The notes below the pieces were generated by a model, which ran no database searches, was not told the DNA's origin, and saw only the letters and a program-made list of their open reading frames with translations. A DNA stretch of 64,000 nt, from positions 5,580,001-5,644,000 of the forward strand of contig NZ_CP087164.1 in NCBI RefSeq assembly GCF_021172045.1. Reading direction: 5' to 3'. This DNA comes from Capillimicrobium parvum (GTDB lineage: Bacteria > Actinomycetota > Thermoleophilia > Solirubrobacterales > Solirubrobacteraceae). This document shows, in pieces, positions 8,157 through 16,447 of this stretch. Every line of letters starts with the position of its first letter. Positions within the stretch are counted from its first letter, which is position 1. A program made the translations under genes and the position numbers.

Positions 8157-9440
8157 CTAGCCCCCGAGGATCTTCGCCGTCAGCGAATCCGGCACCAGCG
8201 ACGAGGCCCCCGGAAAGTCGGCGGGCTTGCCCGGCGCGCAGTCGGACGCCTTGGCCTGCGTGAACGGGAACGGATAGATGAGCTCGGCCGGCGCATCCTT
8301 GCCCATCGCCTTCGCCATCGACGCGTCGACCGCGGCGCCGGCCGCCCAGTTGAGCGCGTTCGTCTGGTACAGCTTGAACTGCTGCTTCTTCCACAGGCAG
8401 GACGTGCCGTTGTCCTGGGTCCACGTGATGATGGCCGGGACCGGCTTGTTGGCCTTGTTGTACGTCTTGACCATGACCGGAACCGGGTTGGAGTAGCTGT
8501 AGAGGATCGCCTTCGCCGGCTTGCCGGAGGCGATCAGTGCGGACGTCGCCTTCTGGGCACCCGCGGGCGTCCAGCTCGTGTCCGCCTTGAAGATGGCGTT
8601 CGTGCCCGCCTCCGTGGCGCACTTCTGCCAGCCCGCGTCCTGCGGGTTGCCGGGGGTCCCGGAGAAGTATGCGACCGGCGCGCTGCCGACCGCGTCCTTC
8701 GTGGCCTGCGCCATCGTCTTGCCCGCCTGGCAGATGTCCGGCTGGACACGCGTGGTGATGGCCGAGGTCGGCGCGCCGTCACCGGGCCCGACGTAGGTCG
8801 AGACCGCCGCTCCGCTCCGCTGCGCCGCGGTGAACGCGGAATACGCCGCCGGTCCGAAGTCGTTGTACGAGACGATCGCCTTCGCGCCCTGAGCCGTGAG
8901 GCTGCGCAGGTCGGACTGGAACTTGGCCAGATCCCCGTGCGCGTTGGTGGAGATGATCTTGCCGATCTCCGGATACGTCAGCGCCTCGAGGATCGCGTTC
9001 ATCTTCGAGAACTTGCGCCAGGTGTTGTCCCCGAAGCCGTCAGCGATTCCCAGCGTGATGTCACCGCTGCCGACCGTGCAGGTGTTCGCCTGCCAGCAGG
9101 CGTAGGCCTTGGCCTGCGTGGCCGCATCAGGCACCGCAGTCGCCCGCTTGAAGTAGTCCAGAAGCATCGGAGGCAGCGAGCTCGCCGTGACCGTGTCGGT
9201 GTTCATGGCGGTGTTGACGGTGTTCTGCACCTGCGCGTCCGACACGGCGGCCGTGGTCTGCGAGCCGCCGCTCGTCGTGGCACCGCCGCCGGAGGACGTG
9301 CTTGCGCCGGTGCTGGTGCTCGAGCCGTTGGACGACCCGCAGCCGGCGACGACGAGCAGGGCCAACAGCGCGGCACAGGCAACCGTCAACGCGAGCAGCC
9401 GGCGGGGCCGGCGCGCGTTGGAGGTCCGATCTCGAAGCAT
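8157..9440 (-). CDS. ABC importer substrate-binding lipoprotein, sugar-binding (Peripla_BP_4) type
   Basis: A 427-residue exported solute-binding protein. The N-terminus has a basic stretch, a hydrophobic segment and lipobox LVVAGC at about residue 29-34, then a Ser/Thr/Gly-rich linker of about 35 residues before the binding domain. DITLGIADGFGDNTWRKFSK is the first strand-helix of a type I periplasmic binding fold. It sits between the two permease-containing genes of the same operon and should deliver the substrate to them. The high Trp and Tyr content of the binding half would suit a cyclic ligand, but that is only a guess. Confidence 0.9.
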   Translation of the reverse strand: MLRDRTSNARRPRRLLALTVACAALLALLVVAGCGSSNGSSTSTGASTSSGGGATTSGGSQTTAAVSDAQVQNTVNTAMNTDTVTASSLPPMLLDYFKRATAVPDAATQAKAYACWQANTCTVGSGDITLGIADGFGDNTWRKFSKMNAILEALTYPEIGKIISTNAHGDLAKFQSDLRSLTAQGAKAIVSYNDFGPAAYSAFTAAQRSGAAVSTYVGPGDGAPTSAITTRVQPDICQAGKTMAQATKDAVGSAPVAYFSGTPGNPQDAGWQKCATEAGTNAIFKADTSWTPAGAQKATSALIASGKPAKAILYSYSNPVPVMVKTYNKANKPVPAIITWTQDNGTSCLWKKQQFKLYQTNALNWAAGAAVDASMAKAMGKDAPAELIYPFPFTQAKASDCAPGKPADFPGASSLVPDSLTAKILGG

Positions 9441-9459
9441 GCGAAGGTCTGCCTTTCGG

Positions 9460-10521
9460 TTAGGTGGTGGTTGCCTGAGCGCCGTCAGGACTTCCGGGCC
9501 GGAGCGAGCGGTACCCCTGCCGGATCCGTGGCAGGTTCTGAATGACGAAGACCAGCGAGAGGCCGAGGGCGAGGACGGCTCCCTGAACGATCAGGCGGAC
9601 CCCGGCCGAGTAGCCCTTGACGCGCAGGTCGTAGTCGAGCACGGTGATGAAGACCGCGCCCAGGAGCGTCGCCACGGGGCTCACCCGCCCACCGGTGAGC
9701 ACCGCGCCGCCGAGCACCACGGCGACCACGCTGGAGAGCAGATAGGGATCGCCGAGTGTCAGGTCCGGAGTGCCGACCTGACCCGCGGCCAGCACGCCGC
9801 CGATGCCGTAGGCGAGAGCGGCGAGCACATAGGCGAAGACCCGGTAGCTGCGCGCCCGTACCCCGGCAAGCGTCGCGGCGCGGGCCGCGGCGCTGCTCGC
9901 CACGAGACGGCGCCCGGGAACGATGCGATGCAGGAAGAAGGTGGACGCGAGCGCGAAGAGGATCGCGAAGATGAACAGGTAGCTGACGCCGCCCAGGTCG
10001 GCGCCCGCCGCGTCGGAGAGGTTGCTCGGCACGTTCGTGAAGGTGAGGACGTCGCCGCGATAGAGGCGCATCGCCCCGAACACGAGCTGGCCCACGGCGA
10101 GGGTCACGACGAGGGCGTTGAGGCGCAGGATCTCGACCAGCACACCGTTGAGCAGTCCGATGACCACGCACACCACGGCGCAGGTGAGGAGCGCCTTCGG
10201 CAGGTTGTCGCTCTGCTGGGCGGACTCCTTGAGGACGATCGAGCCCATCAGGGTCATCACGGCGGGGACGCTGAGGTCGATGCCGCCGGTGCTGACCACG
10301 AACGCCTGACCCGTGGCGACGATGATCATGATCCCGATCAGGGGGGTCAGGGTCGACAGCGACGCGAGCTTGAAGAAGTTGCTCGTGACGAAGAACTGGG
10401 AGACCGCCAGCAGCACGATGACCGCGCCGGTGATCACGGTGAGTGGCGTGACCCGCAGCCGCGCGCGGCCGGCGCTGCGCTCGCTGGCGGTCTTGGGCGT
10501 CGCGTCAGACCCGTCGCTCAC
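9460..10521 (-). CDS. ABC importer permease (RbsC-like)
   Basis: A 353-residue BPD_transp_2 membrane subunit with about 8-10 hydrophobic helices. STGGIDLSVPAVMTLMG is the conserved loop of ribose-type permeases, and LAAGQVGTPDLTLGDPYLLSSVVAVVLGGAVLTGG is the EAA-like C-terminal region. It is first in its operon, upstream of the binding lipoprotein and the fused ATPase-permease. The predicted promoter with operator 3 lies just upstream. Confidence 0.9.
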   Translation of the reverse strand: MSDGSDATPKTASERSAGRARLRVTPLTVITGAVIVLLAVSQFFVTSNFFKLASLSTLTPLIGIMIIVATGQAFVVSTGGIDLSVPAVMTLMGSIVLKESAQQSDNLPKALLTCAVVCVVIGLLNGVLVEILRLNALVVTLAVGQLVFGAMRLYRGDVLTFTNVPSNLSDAAGADLGGVSYLFIFAILFALASTFFLHRIVPGRRLVASSAAARAATLAGVRARSYRVFAYVLAALAYGIGGVLAAGQVGTPDLTLGDPYLLSSVVAVVLGGAVLTGGRVSPVATLLGAVFITVLDYDLRVKGYSAGVRLIVQGAVLALGLSLVFVIQNLPRIRQGYRSLRPGSPDGAQATTT

Positions 10522-10545
10522 AGTCTCCTCCTCATCCCTTCCGGG

Positions 10546-10590
10546 ACGGTAGATCCGCGCCGATGGCGGTGACCACCTCCGAACGGAGGT
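10546..10590 (-). promoter_or_regulatory. Palindromic operator 3 and -10 box for the ABC transporter operon
   Basis: ACCTCCGAACGGAGGT (10575-10590, plus strand) is one of the two most perfect copies: 7-bp arms around an AA/TT centre. Reading leftwards, 23 nt separate it from TACCGT (10551-10546). The permease start at 10521 follows, so transcripts would cover 10521 to at least 4936 (permease, binding protein, fused ATPase-permease, PPOX protein). Confidence 0.8.
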
Positions 10591-10636
10591 AGTGCGCGGG
10601 GACGTGTGGCGGCAGCGACGGGGCCGAGCGCAGCGG

Positions 10637-11557
10637 TTATGCGTGCTCGGGCGCGGGCAGGGGCACGCGGTAGGCCCTGGCGGCGGTCTCGACGAAGAGC
10701 GCCGAGCGCTCCGACGGACTGAGATCCGCCGTCATCTCGTCGTATGACCTCCACAACGTTGCATAGGTCGTGGCCATGCGCTCCACCGGCCAGTTGCTCG
10801 AGAACAGCGATCGGTCGGGTCCGAAGATGTCGATCGCCTCGCGGACGATCGGCCGCATCGCCGCGACCTCCCACGGCCCGCCCCCCGAGATGAACGACAT
10901 CCCGGAGACCTTGATCACCGCGTTGGGGACGCGCTCGGCGAAGCGGCGCAGACCGCTGCGCCACTCCCGCAGTCCGTCATCGATCTCCGGCGTCGGCACG
11001 CCGGTGTGCCCGAGGATCACGGTCAGCTCGGGAAGACGCGAGAACACATCGGCTGCGAGCTCGAGCTGATGACTGAAGACGAGGAGGTCGAACGACAGCC
11101 CCCGGTCGCTCAGCCGCCGCAGGCCGGCCTCCCAGGCGGGGTCCTCGAGCAGGTTGAACGTCAGGATGTCCGCCCGGGTCGAGTCGGGGTCGTACCACGC
11201 CTCCTGGCGGACGCCGCGGAAGAACTCGTGCTCCTGATGGCGGTCGAGCACCTCGTCGAGGCGGGGGTCGCGCAGATCGGCATACCCGACGCAGACCGTC
11301 GGCACCGGATCCTCGGGGGACGCGGCCGCCAGACCTGCGAGCCATGCGGTCTCCTCGACGGGGTCTATCGCGTGATCGACCTCCGCCTGGACATGCACGG
11401 TCGCGAGCACGGCGACATCGGCGGCGTCGCGGCGAAAGTCGGACACCAGGTAGTCCTGCCGCAGGGTCTCGCCGAGGTGCGGGTCCTCCATCCACGGATA
11501 GCGCGTCCGCCCGACGTCCCACAGATGCAGGTGCGCGTCGACAACGGGCAAGCTCAT
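10637..11557 (-). CDS. Amidohydrolase 2-family TIM-barrel hydrolase
   Basis: A 306-residue metal-dependent hydrolase. VVDAHLHLWD at the N-terminus supplies the HxH metal ligands, VILGHTGVP a later His, and SLFSSNWPVE replaces the classic GSDWP Asp with Asn, as seen in lactonase-like members of amidohydrolase family 2. Members hydrolyse lactones such as 2-pyrone dicarboxylate or fuconolactone, or decarboxylate aromatics. It starts 18 nt after the luciferase-like gene and is probably cotranscribed from operator 4; a lactone made by a Baeyer-Villiger-like monooxygenase followed by this hydrolase is an attractive but unproven pairing. Confidence 0.85.
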   Translation of the reverse strand: MSLPVVDAHLHLWDVGRTRYPWMEDPHLGETLRQDYLVSDFRRDAADVAVLATVHVQAEVDHAIDPVEETAWLAGLAAASPEDPVPTVCVGYADLRDPRLDEVLDRHQEHEFFRGVRQEAWYDPDSTRADILTFNLLEDPAWEAGLRRLSDRGLSFDLLVFSHQLELAADVFSRLPELTVILGHTGVPTPEIDDGLREWRSGLRRFAERVPNAVIKVSGMSFISGGGPWEVAAMRPIVREAIDIFGPDRSLFSSNWPVERMATTYATLWRSYDEMTADLSPSERSALFVETAARAYRVPLPAPEHA

Positions 11558-11574
11558 GACCGGGCCCGCGGTCG

Positions 11575-12876
11575 TCAGCGGGCCGCGACCGCGGCGGCCG
11601 GCTCGTCGGCGTCAGGACCGGTCTCCCCGAACTCCGAGATGATGTGCTCGGCGAACCACTCGAGCTGTTGCTTGGCGTCGTCGAGGGACATGACGCCCTG
11701 GTCGAACAGCAGGGTCAGCCAGTCGAGCTGACCGTCGGCGTGCACACGGTGAAGCGCCTCGACATCGCGCTTGACCTCGTCGGGCGTACCGGCGATGGCG
11801 TACTTCGACCTGGTGAAGCGATCCATGGTCCACTCGGACTTCGGGATCAGCGACTTGCCCTTCGGCCATCTCTCCTCGTCGCCGGGCATCCGGAAGGCGT
11901 CCCAGAACCCGAACCCGCCGAAATAGAGGTCGAAGACGAAGTAGCCGCCGTCCTCGACGAGTTGCAGCGCGCGCTGACGATCGGGATGGATGGTGATGGA
12001 ACGCATCGCCCCGACGCTCTCCCCGAGCCGGAGCTCGCGCCCGTGCAGGGCCGCGTGGTCGCGGTAGGTCTCGCACAGGGCCCGGAAGTTGTCCGGATAC
12101 GAGGTGAGGATCATCGGGATGATGTCGCGCTCGGCCGTGTAGGTCATCGTCGAGCCGCTCATGCCGAAGGCCTGGAACAGCGGGGGATGGGGCCGCTGAT
12201 ATGGCGCCGGGCACACCGACACGCCACGCAGGTAGCCGTCCTCGCCGATCTCGCCCGGCGCCCCGTACTTCGCGGTCAGCTCGCTCACCGGCCACTGCTT
12301 CGGGGAGATGCCCTTCTCGTACGGGCTCGGGACCTCGTAGAACCGGCCCTTGTAGCGCAGCAGATCCTCGGTCCACGCCTTGATGATGATGTCGAGGTAC
12401 TCCTCGTGAACCGCGCGATTGTGCTTGTCGACGTCGCTGCCGTCCATGGTGGCCGCCTCGACGCCGATCTGCTGACCGAGGATGTTCACCCACCGCGACT
12501 GGTAGCCGCGGGCGAAGCTGGCGAGGAACCTGCCCTTCGTCAGGTGGTCCAGGTACGCCATCTGCTCGGCGACGCGGATCGGGTCGTTGCCCGGAAGCAC
12601 GATGGAGTTCGGCATGAACTTGATGCGCTTGGTGCGGACCGCCAGGTCGGCGTAGAGCAGGAGCGGCGCCACCGATACCTCGAGCCCCTCCGAGTGGAAA
12701 TGGTGCTCGGTGGTCCCCACCGAATCGAAGCCCAGCTCGTCCGCGAGGATCGCGAGCTCGCGCACCTCGTGGAGCATCATCTGCCAGCGGTCGCTGTTGC
12801 GCGCGATGGGACGGAGCCGCTCACGGTCCGCCAGCGACCCCGGAATCGTCGGGAGCATGAACAGGTTGAACTTCAC
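11575..12876 (-). CDS. Luciferase-like (LLM) flavin monooxygenase
   Basis: A 433-residue bacterial luciferase-like TIM barrel. MKFNLFMLPTIPG opens the first strand, followed by DELGFDSVGTTEHHFHSEG, the luciferase signature, and RIKFMPNSIVLPGNDPIRVAEQMAYLDHLTKGRF. The protein is longer than the common 330-380 residues because of inserts around 165-230. Such enzymes use FMNH2 or F420 to insert oxygen into, or oxidise, organic substrates. The minus-strand promoter with operator 4 lies upstream, inside the 3' end of the neighbouring ligase gene. Confidence 0.9.
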   Translation of the reverse strand: MKFNLFMLPTIPGSLADRERLRPIARNSDRWQMMLHEVRELAILADELGFDSVGTTEHHFHSEGLEVSVAPLLLYADLAVRTKRIKFMPNSIVLPGNDPIRVAEQMAYLDHLTKGRFLASFARGYQSRWVNILGQQIGVEAATMDGSDVDKHNRAVHEEYLDIIIKAWTEDLLRYKGRFYEVPSPYEKGISPKQWPVSELTAKYGAPGEIGEDGYLRGVSVCPAPYQRPHPPLFQAFGMSGSTMTYTAERDIIPMILTSYPDNFRALCETYRDHAALHGRELRLGESVGAMRSITIHPDRQRALQLVEDGGYFVFDLYFGGFGFWDAFRMPGDEERWPKGKSLIPKSEWTMDRFTRSKYAIAGTPDEVKRDVEALHRVHADGQLDWLTLLFDQGVMSLDDAKQQLEWFAEHIISEFGETGPDADEPAAAVAAR

Positions 12877-12921
12877 GGGATGGCCACCCCTCTTCGAGAA
12901 CGTGCGGCACCGTCCGGCGCG

Positions 12922-12965
12922 ACGCTAGACAGGGAGCGATGGTCCGACTACTTCCGATCGGACGG
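12922..12965 (-). promoter_or_regulatory. Palindromic operator 4 and -10 box inside the ligase 3' end
   Basis: CCGTCCGATCGGAAGT (minus strand, 12965-12950) keeps the TCCGATCGGA core but has weaker outer arms. Exactly 22 nt downstream is TAGCGT (12927-12922). The operator overlaps the last codons and stop of the acyl-CoA ligase (stop 12948-12950). The promoter would drive the luciferase-like gene at 12876 and the amidohydrolase. Confidence 0.65.
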
Positions 12966-14609
12966 ATCTGCGTGCGGCGCCCGCCCACGGGCGCGCAGCT
13001 CGCGGCGCAGGACCTTCCCGCTGGCCGTCTTGGGGATGACGTTCACGACGTGCACCTCGCTCGGGCACTTGTAGACGGCGAGCTGCTCGCGCGAGAAGGC
13101 GATGAGCTCCGCCGGTGTCGCCGCGCCCGGCTCGCGCAGCGTGACGTAGGCGAGCACCGTCTCCCCGCGATAGTCGTCGGGGGCTCCGACGACGCACGCC
13201 TCGGCAACGCCCGGATGCCGATGGAGCACGTCCTCGACCTCGCGGGGCCAGACCTTGAACCCGGATGCGTTGATGATGTCCTTCAGGCGATCGATGACGA
13301 AGAACCATCCATCGTCGTCGCGTCTGCCGAGGTCGCCGGAGTGAAGCCACCCGTCGCGCACCGTCTGCCGTGAGGCTGCGGCGTCACGCCAATAGCGGCG
13401 GACGACCTGGGAACCGCGCATGAGGATCTCACCGACCTCGCCGGCCGGCAGCTCCGAGCCGTCCTCGGGGTCGGCGATCTTCGCGTCGGTCCCGCAGACC
13501 GGGACGCCGACGGCCAGCGCACCCGACACGGGGTCGACCGGCGCTCGCCGTCCCAGGGGCGTCATGTGGGTGGGACCGCTGCTCTCCGTCATCCCGTACG
13601 TGTTGTGGATGTAGACGCCGGTGGCCTTCTCGTAGCGCTCGACGACCCCTGGATGGACGGGTGCTCCACCGGTGGCCACCTTCACCAGCGACGAGATGTC
13701 CCTCGTGGCGAAGGTGGCCTCGCTCATCATGGCCAGGAACGCCGTCGTCGGCCCGATGATCCAGGTGCCTCGCCAGCGTTCGATCAGCCGCAGCATCTCG
13801 GCCGCCTCGAACCGGTAGAAGAGCACCATGGGGATCCCCGCCGCCCGTGACGCGCAGAGGTGTCCCGCGATGCCGGTGATGTGAAACAGGGGCGCCATCG
13901 CGACGGTCACGTCGCCCGGTCCGAGCTGCCACCACACACGGTACGTCTCCGCGGTCTGGACAAGCGCGGCGTGCGTGATCTCGGCCGCCTTCGGCGGCCC
14001 GGTCGTACCCGAGGTGTACGCGAGAAGGGCGAGAGCATCGGGCTCCGGATCCGCCGGTTCCAAGCGCGTACCGCGATGGCGCTCGACGAGCGAGGCGAAC
14101 GTCACCGCGCCGGGGCATTCCAGGCGCCGGTGCGTCGCCAGCATCGCCGGGACGCTCTCCAGGAAGTCGAGCTCGCACACCGTGATGACCTGCTCGATCG
14201 GCGTCTCGCCGACGACGTCCCCGACGACGGCGTACAACGACTCGAGGCAGACGACCGCGCGTGCCTCCGAGTCGCCGAAGTAGTGCAGCAGCTCCCCGCG
14301 CTTGGCCATGACGTTGATGCAGACGGGCACCGCGCCGGCCAGCCAGATCGCGTGCAGCGTCATCGCGAACTGCGGGATGTTCTGCATCATCAGCGCGACC
14401 CGGTCGCCGGCAGCGATCCCGTAGTCGTCTCTCAGCGCCGCGGCCAGCGCCACGGCACATTCGCGTGCCGCCGCCACGCTGATCGTGGCATCGAAGTAGT
14501 GCAGGGCGGCATCGGCGCCGTCCCGGCCGCCCGACCGCTCGTACAGCTCGAGCGCGTTGCGGTAGGACGGCACGATCTCCGCCGGCACGTGGCGGTCGTA
14601 CGCGGCCAC
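12948..14609 (-). CDS. Acyl-CoA ligase (AMP-forming)
   Basis: A 553-residue member of the ANL superfamily. LLAYTSGTTGPPKAAEITH is the phosphate-binding loop, YGMTESSGPTHM the A5 motif, WLHSGDLGRRDDDGWFFVIDRLKDIINASGFKVWP the hinge region, and PKTASGKVLRREL contains the C-terminal catalytic Lys. It adenylates a carboxylic acid and forms its CoA thioester. GTG 14609, 20 nt after the upstream SDR stop, is the first plausible start; the frame stays open further upstream but only within the SDR gene. It is probably cotranscribed with that SDR from operator 5. Acid specificity is not readable. Confidence 0.9.
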   Translation of the reverse strand: MAAYDRHVPAEIVPSYRNALELYERSGGRDGADAALHYFDATISVAAARECAVALAAALRDDYGIAAGDRVALMMQNIPQFAMTLHAIWLAGAVPVCINVMAKRGELLHYFGDSEARAVVCLESLYAVVGDVVGETPIEQVITVCELDFLESVPAMLATHRRLECPGAVTFASLVERHRGTRLEPADPEPDALALLAYTSGTTGPPKAAEITHAALVQTAETYRVWWQLGPGDVTVAMAPLFHITGIAGHLCASRAAGIPMVLFYRFEAAEMLRLIERWRGTWIIGPTTAFLAMMSEATFATRDISSLVKVATGGAPVHPGVVERYEKATGVYIHNTYGMTESSGPTHMTPLGRRAPVDPVSGALAVGVPVCGTDAKIADPEDGSELPAGEVGEILMRGSQVVRRYWRDAAASRQTVRDGWLHSGDLGRRDDDGWFFVIDRLKDIINASGFKVWPREVEDVLHRHPGVAEACVVGAPDDYRGETVLAYVTLREPGAATPAELIAFSREQLAVYKCPSEVHVVNVIPKTASGKVLRRELRARGRAPHADPSDRK

Positions 14610-14628
14610 CCACGGTCGGGGATGCCGG

Positions 14629-15414
14629 CTAATGGAAGACCATCCCGCCATCGACGTTGATCGCCTGCCCGGTGATGTACGACGCCGCGTCGGATGCGAG
14701 GAACACGGCGAGCCCAGCGACGTCATCCGGCGTGGAGAGCCGTCCCGCGAGGATCCCTGCGCCGAACTCCTCCAGCGCCTGCCCCGGGCGCTCGGTCTCG
14801 CCGAGCTCCATGAACTCCGCGTCGAGCTGCTGCCAGAGCTCGGTGGTGACCACCCCCGGGCACATCGCGTTGACCGTGATCCGGTTGCCGGCCAGCGACC
14901 GCGCCCCCGCCTGGGTGAGCGCCACGACCGCGAACTTGCTCGCACAGTAGGCCGCGAAGAGCGGGTATCCCTCCTTGCCGGCGATGGACGCGGTGTTGAT
15001 GATCCGCCCGCCGTCACCCTGGCTGATCATCTGCCGCGCGGCCTCCTGCATGCCGAGCAGGACGCCGAGCCCGTTGACCCGCATGATCCGCTCCCACTCG
15101 TCCTCGGTGACGTCGAGGAAGCCCTTGGTCTGCGAGATGCCGGCGTTGTTGAACATCACGTCCAGGCGTCCGAACGCGTCGATCGTACGCGCGATCGCGT
15201 CGCGCACGCTCGCGCGGTCGCTGACGTCGCAGCCGACGCCCAGCGCCGGCTTCCCGGGGGCGGAGATCGCCGCAGCGACCGCTTCGGCCGAGGCGCCGTC
15301 GATGTCGGCGATCGCCACGGCCGACCCAGCTTCGGCGAGGCGCTCGGCGATGCGGCGCCCGATGCCTCGACCCGCCCCCGTGACGACACACACACGACCA
15401 TCGAGGTCAGGCAT
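14629..15414 (-). CDS. Short-chain dehydrogenase/reductase (SDR 1)
   Basis: A 261-residue classical SDR. TGAGRGIG (nucleotide-binding), FNNAGIS, a catalytic Ser in INTASIAG and YCASK (Tyr-x3-Lys) are all present; the C-terminus ends in ASYITGQAINVDGGM. It oxidises or reduces a secondary alcohol or ketone with NAD(P). It is first in an operon with the acyl-CoA ligase, as in beta-oxidation-like ring or side-chain degradation. Confidence 0.9.
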   Translation of the reverse strand: MPDLDGRVCVVTGAGRGIGRRIAERLAEAGSAVAIADIDGASAEAVAAAISAPGKPALGVGCDVSDRASVRDAIARTIDAFGRLDVMFNNAGISQTKGFLDVTEDEWERIMRVNGLGVLLGMQEAARQMISQGDGGRIINTASIAGKEGYPLFAAYCASKFAVVALTQAGARSLAGNRITVNAMCPGVVTTELWQQLDAEFMELGETERPGQALEEFGAGILAGRLSTPDDVAGLAVFLASDAASYITGQAINVDGGMVFH

Positions 15415-15454
15415 GCAGATCCTCCGCTTCTGAGAAGACGAATCGTTCGCACCG

Positions 15455-15498
15455 AGCCAACAGGTCCGCCCCGGTGTCGACCACGTCCGAACGGAGGG
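15455..15498 (-). promoter_or_regulatory. Palindromic operator 5 and -10 box for the SDR 1-ligase operon
   Basis: TCCGAACGGAGGG lies at 15486-15498. Read leftwards, 22 nt separate the 16-mer (15498-15483) from TTGGCT (15460-15455), a weaker -10 (TTNNNT). SDR 1 starts at 15414. It forms a pair with operator 6, the core starts being 36 bp apart. Confidence 0.65.
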
Positions 15499-15518
15499 TG
15501 TCGTCCGACCGTCCACGA

Positions 15519-15562
15519 AGGTCCGAACGGAGGGTGACCGTCCCGCAACGGGCGCGTAGGTT
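15519..15562 (+). promoter_or_regulatory. Palindromic operator 6 and -10 box for SDR 2
   Basis: TCCGAACGGAGGG at 15522-15534 is a near-identical second copy 36 bp from operator 5. Rightwards, 22 nt later, is TAGGTT (15557-15562). Each of the two divergent SDR promoters therefore appears to have its own copy in the correct register. Confidence 0.7.
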
Positions 15563-15630
15563 CGACCGATGCCGCCCGGTCCTGCGCCGGGCCGGCGTTC
15601 GTCGTCGACGTGGGCAGCGAAGGAGGGCAC

Positions 15631-16395
15631 ATGGCGGATCTGATCGGCAAGGTGGCGGTGGTCACCGGCGGCGCGAGGGGCATCGGCGCCGCCTCGGCAG
15701 AGATCCTGGCGCAGCGCGGTGCGACCGTCGTCATCGCAGACACCCGGGAGCAGCTCGGCCGGCAGACGGCCGAGCGGATCACCGCGTCGGGGCCCGGAAG
15801 CGCCGAGTTCCGGACGCTGGACGTGACCGTCGAGGGGGAGGTCACGGCGGTGGCCGAGGAGACCGCAGCCGCCCATGGTGGCATCGACTTCCTCATGAAC
15901 AACGCCGGCATCGTCGAGAGCTCCCCGACCTTCGAGCTCGACGAGCAGACGTGGTCGGGCACGATCGCGGTCAACCTCACCGGCACCTTCCTGTGCGCCC
16001 GCGAGTTCGGCCGCCGGATCGCCGGCAGCGGCGGAGGCGCGATCGTCAACGTCTCCTCGATCGCGGGGCTCAAGGCCGTCCGGCCGGAGCTGCACGTCGC
16101 CTATGACGCGTCCAAGGCGGGGGTGGCGCAGCTGACGCGATCCCTCGCCGCGGAGTGGGCGTCGCTCGGCGTCCGCGTCAACGCCGTCGCGCCCGGCTAC
16201 ACGCGCACGGAGATCCTCGACGAGGTCGGGCGCGACGATCCGGCGATCGTCGAGGACTGGCTGGGTCAGATCCCCATGCGGCGCTTCATCGAACCATCCG
16301 AGATCGCGCGCGTGGTGGCGTTCCTGTTCTCCGACGACGCCAGCGCGATCACGGGCCACGTGTTGGGCGCCGACGCCGGGTACATGGCGGTGTGA
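15631..16395 (+). CDS. Short-chain dehydrogenase/reductase (SDR 2)
   Basis: A 254-residue classical SDR: TGGARGIG, MNNAGIV, VSSIAG and YDASK, ending ITGHVLGADAGYMAV. ATG 15631 is preceded by AAGGAGGG at 15620-15627, a strong ribosome binding site. Divergent from SDR 1 and probably coregulated through the operator pair. A likely role is alcohol/ketone interconversion in the same catabolic pathway. Confidence 0.9.
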   Translation: MADLIGKVAVVTGGARGIGAASAEILAQRGATVVIADTREQLGRQTAERITASGPGSAEFRTLDVTVEGEVTAVAEETAAAHGGIDFLMNNAGIVESSPTFELDEQTWSGTIAVNLTGTFLCAREFGRRIAGSGGGAIVNVSSIAGLKAVRPELHVAYDASKAGVAQLTRSLAAEWASLGVRVNAVAPGYTRTEILDEVGRDDPAIVEDWLGQIPMRRFIEPSEIARVVAFLFSDDASAITGHVLGADAGYMAV

Positions 16396-16413
16396 CCGGC
16401 GAGACCGGGGGTG

Positions 16414-16446
16414 CCCGCCGGCCCGTAGGCGGCCGGGGCCGGCGGG
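16414..16446. terminator. GC-rich hairpin between convergent genes
   Basis: A perfect 11-bp inverted repeat, CCCGCCGGCCC at 16414-16424 and GGGCCGGCGGG at 16436-16446, has an 11-nt loop. It lies between the plus-strand SDR 2 (ends 16395) and the minus-strand hydrolase (ends 16448). Position and stability fit a bidirectional intrinsic terminator, although no U-tract is visible. Confidence 0.6.
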
Positions 16447-16447
16447 A

